From: Bdellovibrionaceae bacterium UBA6776
Lineage (GTDB): Bacteria > Bdellovibrionota > Bdellovibrionia > Bdellovibrionales > UBA1609
Reading direction: 5' to 3'
Assembly: GCA_002453155.1 (NCBI GenBank)
Contig: DKGG01000042.1
Span: 1 to 11,810 of the forward strand
DNA: 11,810 bases
A program made the translations under genes and the position numbers. The notes below the pieces were generated by a model, which was not told the origin of the DNA, did no database searches, and saw only the letters and a program-made list of their open reading frames with translations. Positions 6,315 through 11,810 of the stretch are shown here, one piece after another. Within the stretch, counting starts at the first letter, position 1; each line of letters starts with the position of its first letter.

Positions 6315-8065
6315 TGGGACTTCCCTTCTCTTAAACTCGCCGGCAATCGCTGAGATTCTGTGGGCTCTAGGTTGTACTTTTCTTGGAGCTTTAAAGCGAT
6401 TTCATCCTGTTTAAAAAGAGAAAGCGCTTCAATCGCATGATTTGCAGAATCCCTCCGGTATTCATAGGACTCCACTTGGGAAACCAACTCACCCAGCTCT
6501 CCCACTTCAACCAAATCCGGATGAAGGCTCATGCGCCGAATGGACTCATACTTTAAATAGTCGGGTGCAGAAGGCGAACGCACCAGATCGCCATAGAGCT
6601 TCCAAGCACTGCGATGGTCTCCCTTTTTCTCTTTCTCAAGAGCGTAGACAAAATCTCTCCAGGAAAGTGTCTGCCCGTCTGCCTCGAAGGCTTGAAGGTT
6701 TAATTTTTTAGACTCGCACTCTTTCAAGCGAATTTTGCTTAACAGCACGCGGGGTTGAAAGGCCATGGTAGATGTGGGCACTTCCGCAACGCTTCGACAA
6801 AACTCATTGCCCGATTCCTGACAGGAGGACTCAATTTTCCTGAGGCAGGACCACGCCTTAGTGTCCATGACCACCGGAGAATTGTAGGTGGATGCCAATT
6901 TGCGAAGATCGCTGTCGGACCCTTGAACGTCCTTGAGCATGTACTTGGCTTTCAACACTTGCGTCTTTACATAGATTCCAATTCGTGGATCGGAGATCAC
7001 ATCTTTAGAAAACTCAATGGATTTCTCGTAGAGACCAATTTGCTGAAAGTAGCGAAGAGCCCACAAAGTTAAAAAAGGTTCTTTGAAATCCTTCGCTTCT
7101 TCCAAAACGGAGGTGAGGTCGTTGACTTTTCCGTCGGACCAGCCCGAGATGAATTGAGCCAAAACACAAGCGGCCGAACCACTTTCAGTGGAACACACCT
7201 TTTCTAAATAGAGATCAGAAAGCTCCGGCTGATCCACATAGAGAAAAGATTTTGCAAGATATCCAAGAGCTGTGGGGTTGGCACCTTCTACAAACTCTAG
7301 GTCCACCTGGTCTTTCAAACATTCTGTTTCCATGTGACCACTGGCAACTAAAGCCATGGCTTGTTCCAGGTCTTCGGTCTTTTCACAAGCACTCAAAGTG
7401 GCCCCTTCTTCGGATTCAAAGACCGACTTGAAATCCAAATCTTGCATAAAAAATTCACTGAACTTCAAACCCAGAGGCAAAAGCAGACCCAGAAGAACGA
7501 TCAAACTTCCTCTCAACATAAGGCGAATGGGCCAAAGTCTCATCGGAGCACTTTGTTCGCCGTGAATGTTCACCACAAAAGTATCACACAACTGATCATG
7601 AAGACCGCGATGACGGCGATTGCTTAAAACCAAGAGGAATGAAAATCCAAAGGTCAAAAACTGAAGAACAATCAAAAAAGAACGAAGAAACAAAGTCCAA
7701 TAGCTGGGCGCTTGCTCTGTCCAAAGATCCAAAACTTTAAGTCCCAAAATTTTCTTTCCAAGGGAGCCTCCAAAAAATAAACGAGAGGCCAATTGGGAGC
7801 TGACGTAAACCATGAAAAACAAAAAAACAAATCCCACAAAAATTCCACCCAAATGTCCCCAATCTTCTGTGAGATAAAACGTCGTGGCTTCTTTTTTTAA
7901 GGGCGCAACTGCAAGAGTGTAAATTGGCAGGAATAAAACTGTAAAATCAATCATCCATGCTGCAAATCGATCATAAGGATTTGCAATGGCATAAGAAGGT
8001 TTGTTCTGAGATTCTACATCTTCATTTTTAGAAAAATCGTTTTGAAAAATATCTCGAACAACCAT
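6311..8065 (-). CDS. RDD-domain membrane protein with large extracytoplasmic helical domain
   Basis: The first 170 residues are an RDD domain: R33 and D40 in NPYDRFAAWMID, the GGSLGKKILGLKVLD loop (99-113) and RRHRGLHDQLCDTFVV (150-165). Three membrane spans fall at about 35-55, 72-96 and 125-147, with a fourth at 186-205. The rest, about residues 206-584, is hydrophilic and mostly helical with weak TPR-like periodicity (for example 263-300 and 332-392). It carries eight cysteines (C227, C249, C291, C300, C407, C415, C423, C450). An even number outside the membrane is compatible with disulfides in the periplasm; this is inference. RDD proteins are often of unknown function, some linked to transport. 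No clear Shine-Dalgarno precedes the ATG, which sits in a hairpin (8055-8085). The gene lies between a single-span protein gene (26-base gap) and the rhomboid gene (4-base overlap). Confidence 0.85.
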   Translation of the reverse strand: MVVRDIFQNDFSKNEDVESQNKPSYAIANPYDRFAAWMIDFTVLFLPIYTLAVAPLKKEATTFYLTEDWGHLGGIFVGFVFLFFMVYVSSQLASRLFFGGSLGKKILGLKVLDLWTEQAPSYWTLFLRSFLIVLQFLTFGFSFLLVLSNRRHRGLHDQLCDTFVVNIHGEQSAPMRLWPIRLMLRGSLIVLLGLLLPLGLKFSEFFMQDLDFKSVFESEEGATLSACEKTEDLEQAMALVASGHMETECLKDQVDLEFVEGANPTALGYLAKSFLYVDQPELSDLYLEKVCSTESGSAACVLAQFISGWSDGKVNDLTSVLEEAKDFKEPFLTLWALRYFQQIGLYEKSIEFSKDVISDPRIGIYVKTQVLKAKYMLKDVQGSDSDLRKLASTYNSPVVMDTKAWSCLRKIESSCQESGNEFCRSVAEVPTSTMAFQPRVLLSKIRLKECESKKLNLQAFEADGQTLSWRDFVYALEKEKKGDHRSAWKLYGDLVRSPSAPDYLKYESIRRMSLHPDLVEVGELGELVSQVESYEYRRDSANHAIEALSLFKQDEIALKLQEKYNLEPTESQRLPASLREGKSQ

Positions 8066-8085
8066 ATGAACTTATCGGTTGTTCG
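8055..8085 (-). promoter_or_regulatory. Hairpin enclosing the RDD gene start codon
   Basis: CGAACAACC (8055-8063) and GGTTGTTCG (8077-8085) are exact reverse complements separated by 13 bases. In the minus-strand mRNA the ATG (8065-8063) straddles the loop and the 3' arm. No good ribosome binding site is present, so initiation may depend on ribosomes arriving from the upstream gene, which stops at 8092 and would melt the stem. Confidence 0.5.
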
Positions 8086-8091
8086 TGAGGA

Positions 8092-8802
8092 TTAATTGAA
8101 GGCGTTTGCCGCGACTTCCGTCTGGGAAAGTGAAGTCAAACGACGAAACATGTCTCGAACCACTTTAACTTGGTAAGTCTTTCCAGAAGTGGTGGTAACA
8201 AGGAAGTAATTGACCCGCATATCCCCTTCGATCTGCTCTTGATCTGGAAGAGCTTCGAAGGATTGAAAATCCTTGTTCAACCAGTTTCCATAGTTGTTCA
8301 AGAATTCATTGGGGTTTAAAAGATAGGCGGGATGGTGTTCATCCGATTGCAATTGAATGGATGTCAAATTTCCACTCTCCAAGTCTCTTTGAAAAATGTA
8401 ACCCCGACTGGACAAAACTCCATGTCGAACTTGATCATCGGAGGAAGGTGTTCGACCGATGTCCCCTTCTTTGTTGTCCAAGCTGGTTTGCGAAAGGTAG
8501 TTTGCCAAGTCGAATTGATGTTTCACATCGGAAAGACCGTATTCACTGACACTTGCTACTCCACGAGTTCCTTCTTCAAGCACAGGACCTTGAGATCCTT
8601 GAAAGACCAACAGATTAAAAAGCACTAATAGAAAAGAAAAGGCAAAAACCGAAAGAAATTTTTTATCCTGAAAAAGCTCTTGAGAAAGGGGCTGAAACTT
8701 TTGAGTGTTCTTTTGAGCTTTTAAAGCTTCTGAGGTGGGCTTGCCTTTTTTATTTTCAGGGTCTTTTCCCCCTGGAAATTGAATCACATTGTTCGATCCC
8801 AT
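8092..8802 (-). CDS. Single-span inner-membrane protein of unknown function
   Basis: The 236-residue product is not recognised. It has a basic, hydrophilic N-terminus (1-48), one strong transmembrane segment at about 49-67 (FLSVFAFSFLLVLFNLLVF) and a hydrophilic domain of about 170 residues after it. The positive charges before the span predict a cytoplasmic N-terminus and a periplasmic C-terminal domain. There are no cysteines. The last third (about 195-225) looks strand-rich (NYFLVTTTSGKTYQVKVV). GGGGGA (8811-8806) just upstream of the ATG supports this start. It is the first gene of a likely three-gene operon with the RDD protein and the rhomboid protease, so a role as partner or substrate is possible but unproven. 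Confidence 0.8.
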   Translation of the reverse strand: MGSNNVIQFPGGKDPENKKGKPTSEALKAQKNTQKFQPLSQELFQDKKFLSVFAFSFLLVLFNLLVFQGSQGPVLEEGTRGVASVSEYGLSDVKHQFDLANYLSQTSLDNKEGDIGRTPSSDDQVRHGVLSSRGYIFQRDLESGNLTSIQLQSDEHHPAYLLNPNEFLNNYGNWLNKDFQSFEALPDQEQIEGDMRVNYFLVTTTSGKTYQVKVVRDMFRRLTSLSQTEVAANAFN

Positions 8803-8881
8803 TCATCCCCCAAAAAACTCATTTAAGTTCCTAAAAAGCGAATCTTGTGCCACAAAAGGGCCAATAGATTCTTTCTTTTCA

Positions 8882-8920
8882 CGAGTTTTCGACCAGTCCA
8901 TTTACAGGTGACAAAACTCG
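8882..8920. repeat. Inverted repeat in a divergent promoter region
   Basis: CGAGTTTT (8882-8889) is the exact reverse complement of AAAACTCG (8913-8920), with 23 bases between. It lies between two divergent gene starts (8802 and 9022). It may be an operator shared by both, or chance; no clear promoter elements could be assigned around it. Confidence 0.4.
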
Positions 8921-8941
8921 ATACCTCTCTCGTTTCACTCC

Positions 8942-8978
8942 GTCTCAAAATGAGACACTTCGAACTGTACCTTCGAAG
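8942..8978. repeat. Two adjacent short hairpins upstream of the 9022 gene
   Basis: GTCTCA/TGAGAC (8942-8947 and 8951-8956) forms a 6-bp stem with an AAA loop. One base later, CTTCGAA/TTCGAAG (8958-8964 and 8972-8978) forms a 7-bp stem with a 7-base loop. Neither has a T-run. They would lie in the leader, or just upstream of it, of the exported-protein operon starting at 9022. Confidence 0.5.
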
Positions 8979-9021
8979 GAAAGAGTTAAATTTCCTATCG
9001 GAAGACGCCGTTAAGTAATTT

Positions 9022-9297
9022 ATGAGAGTTGTGGTTTTCATTGGGCTTCTGGCCTTTGGCCTGAATGCTTTTGCCAAAATTGATTTCGTTGAGTACGTCA
9101 AAAGAAATCGAAACGTGCTGAAAAAGTCCGTGGAGTTGCCAAAGACCACCGCCTTTAAAGAAATCAATCCTTATCGCGGTGTCGCCTCCATGACAGACGC
9201 TCTCCCCGAAGGGGAATCAAAAGAATCCACATCTCCCTCTTCCAGTGAAAATTCGGCCAGCTCTTCCGAAGATTCAGATTCGGGGCCCAACAAATGA
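9022..9297 (+). CDS. Small exported protein with Ser/acidic tail
   Basis: The 91-residue product is not recognised. Residues 1-18 form a classic Sec signal peptide ending LNAFA, with cleavage likely before K19; there is no lipobox cysteine. The mature protein has a basic segment (about 24-45), then a low-complexity tail rich in Ser, Glu and Asp from residue 64 onward. No strong Shine-Dalgarno is seen; TAAG stands 6 bases before the ATG. The last codons overlap the TPR gene start by ATGA (9294-9297), so the two are probably co-translated and may act together in the periplasm. Confidence 0.75.
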   Translation: MRVVVFIGLLAFGLNAFAKIDFVEYVKRNRNVLKKSVELPKTTAFKEINPYRGVASMTDALPEGESKESTSPSSSENSASSSEDSDSGPNK

Positions 9298-10286
9298 AAG
9301 CTCTTCTGGTTGGAATATTTTTACTCTGGAGCGCTCACGCCTTTTCAAACCCGCGGTTTGAAAAGTTGGCTGAGGAGCAATTTGCAAACGCCCAGTACAG
9401 AGAAGCCATCGACACCCTTTCAAAGGATGCTGAACGTTTGACCGAAAAAGGATATTTAATTTTGGCGGCCTCTTATTCTGAAATTCAAGAGTATGACAAT
9501 GAGCTTCGAATTTTGGGAATTCTCTCTTCCAAGGATAGTGGCAACTACCAATGGAAAATGCTCATCGGGCAGTCTCACTTAAAGAAATCTCGATTTTCAA
9601 AAATTGAGAAAGTGAAGAAGGATGAAGAAACCAAGGCCATTCAAAGTTTTCGAGAAACGTTACAGTCCAATCCAAAATTCAAACCGGCGTACGATCAGCT
9701 TTTGGAAATTTTCTTGCAGCGTGAAGAATCTCACGAAGCACGCACTCTGTTGGCTTCCGCCATTCAACAATTTGGCCCACGCGCCCAATGGCTGAACAAA
9801 CTGTGTGAATTGCAGGCCAATGATGGGTTTTTGGGACCCGCAGAAACTACTTGCAGAAGAGCCATTCAAATTTCTCCGAACTTTCCGGACAATTATGTTT
9901 TTCTTTCTCAATCGCTGATGGATCAAAAGGAAGAAGGAAAAGCTCAAAAAGTGGCAATGTACTCGGGAAAGAGATTTCCTTCCTCGGAGTTTGCTCAATG
10001 GGGTGCGGGACAGGTTTTCTTATTGATCAAAAACTTTGAAGCGGCCATCAAATATTTTGGAAATGCGATTCACGTGAACAGTGAGTCGATGAGAGCACAC
10101 TTGGGAGAGGCCGAAGCCTTGTTTCAAAGCGGCGAGCAGTCTCGAGCCTTGGGGCATTTTAAGAAGGCTTGCGACTTGGGCGCTCGCAACTCGGAGAAGC
10201 TTCATGTTCGCGCGGCCGAACTTCGCATCAAAGGCGATGAGGACCTCGGCAACAAATACCGCAGCCTGGCCGAAACCTGCCGTTGA
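9294..10286 (+). CDS. Exported TPR-repeat protein
   Basis: This 330-residue protein starts with a Sec signal peptide (1-18, ending SAHAFS) without a lipobox. The mature part is almost wholly tetratricopeptide-like helical hairpins. The clearest units lie at about 20-52, 114-147, 164-196 (with PNFPDNY at the next helix) and 232-298. TPR proteins are scaffolds for protein-protein contacts, so a periplasmic assembly role is likely. Four cysteines (C171, C187, C293, C329) could form two disulfides, in keeping with export. A lysine-rich loop (about 97-114) interrupts the repeats. Translation is coupled to the small exported protein gene by the ATGA overlap. The stop TGA (10284-10286) lies within a TTGACA sequence. 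The binding partner is unknown. Confidence 0.85.
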   Translation: MKALLVGIFLLWSAHAFSNPRFEKLAEEQFANAQYREAIDTLSKDAERLTEKGYLILAASYSEIQEYDNELRILGILSSKDSGNYQWKMLIGQSHLKKSRFSKIEKVKKDEETKAIQSFRETLQSNPKFKPAYDQLLEIFLQREESHEARTLLASAIQQFGPRAQWLNKLCELQANDGFLGPAETTCRRAIQISPNFPDNYVFLSQSLMDQKEEGKAQKVAMYSGKRFPSSEFAQWGAGQVFLLIKNFEAAIKYFGNAIHVNSESMRAHLGEAEALFQSGEQSRALGHFKKACDLGARNSEKLHVRAAELRIKGDEDLGNKYRSLAETCR

Positions 10287-10316
10287 CATTTTGTTCTTAA
10301 TCACTGTTCTTAAGAA
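10283..10316 (+). promoter_or_regulatory. TTGACA box with 9-bp direct repeat and palindrome
   Basis: A perfect -35 consensus TTGACA (10283-10288) overlaps the TPR stop codon. It is followed by TGTTCTTAA twice (10292-10300 and 10305-10313) and by the palindrome TTCTTAAGAA (10307-10316). No good -10 element sits at the right spacing, so promoter activity toward the HNH remnant is uncertain. Confidence 0.3.
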
Positions 10317-10365
10317 GATTTTGGCAAGCGGTTGCGTTATTAAAGATGTTTGCGTCCAACTTCAT

Positions 10366-10833
10366 GTGAGTCTTTCCGAATCAACAATGATTAAAATGAA
10401 GCGTGCTCAGGACGTTTTGAGTCAAAAACAACAAAAGCCCGTCTCACTGGAAATGGTCTTTGAAGAATCCCTTTCCTTGTACCTCGAAAAATTCGACCCT
10501 TTAAAAAAGAAAGTGAGAATGGGTAAAAAAAGAAATTCAAATTCTACAAACGCGAACTCAGGTTCAGCGCAACTTGGAAAAAGTTTGAAAACGCCGAGGG
10601 GAAGAACCCCGTTGTCGAACTCGATAAAGCACCAGGTTTATCTCAACTCAAAAGGTCAGTGCACACACATCAATGCTCTCGGCAAAAGATGTGATGAAAC
10701 CAAGTTTCTGGACATCCACCATCTTCGTCCCCTCTCTCAAGGAGGAGGAAATGAACTCGAAAACCTGACATTGCTTTGCAAGGGACATCACCGCTCCATC
10801 CACCTTCGCCACCCGGAAATTTCATCAAATTGA
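10366..10833 (+). CDS. HNH endonuclease, probably N-terminally truncated
   Basis: The C-terminal half is a clear HNH nuclease domain. HH is at 10717-10722 (DIHHLRP), Asn at 10762-10764 (ENLTLLC) and HH at 10786-10791 (KGHH), with cysteines at 10660 and 10690 before them in GQC-x9-C form. Ahead of it is the helical segment usual in this family (SESTMIKMKRAQDVLSQK, then a FDP-type linker and a basic, Ser/Asn-rich hinge). Related proteins are typically longer, with more N-terminal sequence. Here the reading frame runs back into the TPR gene, and no start has a Shine-Dalgarno. Possible starts are GTG 10366, ATG 10387 and ATG 10396; the frame is open from 10204 but that ATG is inside the TPR gene. 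It is therefore likely a 5'-truncated remnant, although the catalytic residues are intact. HNH genes of this kind are often repeated and mobile. Confidence 0.7.
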   Translation: MSLSESTMIKMKRAQDVLSQKQQKPVSLEMVFEESLSLYLEKFDPLKKKVRMGKKRNSNSTNANSGSAQLGKSLKTPRGRTPLSNSIKHQVYLNSKGQCTHINALGKRCDETKFLDIHHLRPLSQGGGNELENLTLLCKGHHRSIHLRHPEISSN

Positions 10834-10931
10834 TTACGGCCGCCCCTTTCCGAAAACACCTACCTTGCTTTTTTTATGTCTGGAATGCGATCTAGACGGA
10901 TCAACTTACGGTTAATGGAACCCGCAAATGA

Positions 10932-10965
10932 AAAAAGCCAACTCTTAAAGAAGAGCTGGCTTTTT
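10932..10965. terminator. Bidirectional intrinsic terminator
   Basis: AAAAAGCCA (10932-10940) pairs with TGGCTTTTT (10957-10965). After one mismatch CTCTT (10942-10946) pairs with AAGAG (10951-10955) around an AAAG loop. T-runs follow the stem on both strands. It lies about 100 bases after the HNH frame and 35 bases after the stop of the minus-strand Fis-type gene, so it most likely serves the latter and also blocks read-through from the left. Confidence 0.85.
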
Positions 10966-11000
10966 GAACTCCAATAACTTGGATGCTAACAATCAAAAGC

Positions 11001-11441
11001 TTAAGCCGCCTTGGCTGCAGCTTTTTGACGACGCGCTTGAGACGGATCAATTCCGTATTGCTTTACTTTTCTGTAAAGAGTTGCACGGCCAATTCCCAAA
11101 GCTTTTGCGGCTTCGGTCAAGTTTCCACCGAATTCAGAGATCGCTTTTTCAATGGCAATGCTTTCCAATTCGTTGATGGTTTTCACAGTGTTGTCTTCAG
11201 CAGGAGCCGCTTGTGGCTGTCTGAACTGAAGCACTTTTCCACCTTCAGGATCTACAGTTTGTGATCCGGCACTCAAGAAAGGCAACTCTTGAGAAGATGA
11301 CTCAGAACCCATTTGGTTTTTTTCAGCCCATTTGGCAGTGGTATAGACCTCAACCTTGCAGCCCATGCCCATTCCAAAGTTTTTAATTCGTTGAGCCTGT
11401 TCCTGATCATCAGTGACGATGTAAAGAGACGTATTAGTCAT
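11001..11441 (-). CDS. Fis-type helix-turn-helix DNA-binding protein
   Basis: This is a 146-residue predicted transcription regulator. Residues 91-132 form a Fis-family HTH (INELESIAIEKAISE, then GGNLTEAAKALGIGRATLYRK), the module normally found at the C-terminus of NtrC-type activators. Here there is no AAA+ ATPase domain. The N-terminus (about 1-40, SLYIVTDDQEQAQRI) resembles the first strand and helix of a receiver domain but is too short to be a full one. A low-complexity linker (45-85) joins the parts, and the end is Ala/Lys-rich. It cannot activate sigma-54 by itself and more likely acts as a simple DNA-binding or nucleoid-type regulator. GGAGG (11449-11453) stands 7 bases before the ATG and supports the start. 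A dyad in its own promoter suggests autoregulation. Confidence 0.85.
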   Translation of the reverse strand: MTNTSLYIVTDDQEQAQRIKNFGMGMGCKVEVYTTAKWAEKNQMGSESSSQELPFLSAGSQTVDPEGGKVLQFRQPQAAPAEDNTVKTINELESIAIEKAISEFGGNLTEAAKALGIGRATLYRKVKQYGIDPSQARRQKAAAKAA

Positions 11442-11459
11442 TCGGTGACCTCCAAGTTA

Positions 11460-11487
11460 TTCATAATGAGTCAATAACGACTCACAA
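11460..11487 (-). promoter_or_regulatory. Candidate promoter with embedded TGAGTC-N6-GACTCA dyad
   Basis: On the minus strand, -35 TTGTGA (11487-11482) and -10 TATGAA (11465-11460) are 16 bases apart. Between and overlapping them is the dyad TGAGTC (11467-11472) - AATAAC - GACTCA (11479-11484), well placed for a repressor. A further TGACTCA stands at 11567-11573, exactly 100 bases from the TGAGTCA at 11467. The predicted transcript start (near 11453) would leave only about 12 bases of leader, so the promoter call is less certain than the dyad. Confidence 0.4.
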
Positions 11488-11619
11488 TAAGCCTATCGGC
11501 GCACCAATCTGAGAATATGAGGAAAAAATGACCTAGACTTTCTCAATTTGGCATAAGGTCCTGAAATGACTCATGAATTATTTTGAGGCATTTTTGGAGA
11601 TTTTTCGCCCCCCACTCTG

Positions 11620-11625
11620 TATATA
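11620..11625 (+). promoter_or_regulatory. Possible -10 box giving a leaderless transcript
   Basis: TATATA at 11620-11625 ends 7 bases before the ATG at 11633, so transcription from it would begin at or next to the start codon. There is no good -35 element at the standard spacing and only a weak AAGG next to the ATG. Confidence 0.3.
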
Positions 11626-11632
11626 TAAGGTC

Positions 11633-11810
11633 ATGAAAGACCCCAAAAACCTGCACATCTATGACAATTTGATCGAAGCAGAAGGCGCCAAAAGCTTTTT
11701 AGAAGCCCACGGAATCACCACCACACTTCCCGATCGTCACGCCCTCTACCACCAGCCTCATTTGATTGGAGTTCTGGGTGGAGTTCGCCTGCAAGTGGCC
11801 TCCGAAAACT
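11633..11810 (+). CDS. DUF2007-like small protein (partial, 3' end beyond window)
   Basis: The first 59 codons of a gene are present and stay open to the window edge. The product begins with a short lead-in, then YDNLIEAEGAKSFLEAHGI at about residues 10-28, followed by a second predicted strand region ending GGVRLQVASEN. This helix-then-strand pattern, with an early element about changing between entries on a short chain, resembles the DUF2007 family, sometimes called putative signal-transducing proteins, whose function is not established. The start at 11633 fits the domain's usual beginning. The family call is from pattern recall and is moderate only. It is divergent from the Fis-type gene, with 191 bases between the starts. 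Confidence 0.6.
   Translation, partial: MKDPKNLHIYDNLIEAEGAKSFLEAHGITTTLPDRHALYHQPHLIGVLGGVRLQVASEN

Noticed and set aside
10204..10365. HNH start at the ATG at 10204
   Set aside because: It would overlap the TPR gene by 83 bases, and the encoded N-terminus shows no similarity to the HNH family until about 10355.

Overview
The window looks like chromosomal DNA from a Gram-negative bacterium of moderate G+C content, most likely a Bdellovibrio-type predator or a close relative. This lineage call is an inference. It rests on the gene style (many small exported proteins, TPR envelope proteins, a stand-alone Fis-type HTH protein, an HNH endonuclease remnant) and on repeat-rich intergenic DNA. No rRNA, tRNA or CRISPR array was seen.

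Layout. Positions 1-281 hold no gene. They carry a perfect 30-bp inverted repeat, three 16-bp tandem units and a terminator for the next gene. A Tat-exported high-potential iron-sulfur protein lies on the minus strand (282-665) with a recognisable promoter. Positions 666-1322 are a gene-poor stretch with several dyads and an 83-bp tandem repeat (2.6 copies). The last repeat copy pairs with an inverted segment that runs into the stop codon of hslO (Hsp33, minus, 1323-2240). Divergent from hslO is putA (plus, 2346-5297), a bifunctional proline-to-glutamate oxidation enzyme without a DNA-binding domain. It ends 6 bases from the convergent three-gene operon 8802-5304 (minus): a single-span membrane protein of unknown function, an RDD membrane protein with a large cysteine-containing helical tail, and a rhomboid intramembrane protease. 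The last two overlap by ATGA.

A 219-bp divergent intergenic region with three inverted repeats separates that operon from a plus-strand pair, also overlapping by ATGA: a small exported Ser/acidic-tailed protein and an exported TPR protein with four cysteines. Directly after it is the C-terminal part of an HNH endonuclease, apparently missing its usual N-terminal portion. A bidirectional terminator separates it from a minus-strand Fis-type HTH protein. That protein's promoter contains a TGAGTC-N6-GACTCA dyad. The window ends inside a plus-strand gene resembling DUF2007 proteins, which may be transcribed as a leaderless mRNA.

How the genes fit together. hslO and putA are housekeeping genes (oxidative-stress chaperone, proline catabolism). 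The two divergent operons around 8803-9021 both encode membrane or exported proteins with helical-repeat domains and even numbers of extracytoplasmic cysteines, next to a rhomboid protease. They are the best candidate in this window for an undescribed envelope system, but the sequence alone does not prove a functional link.
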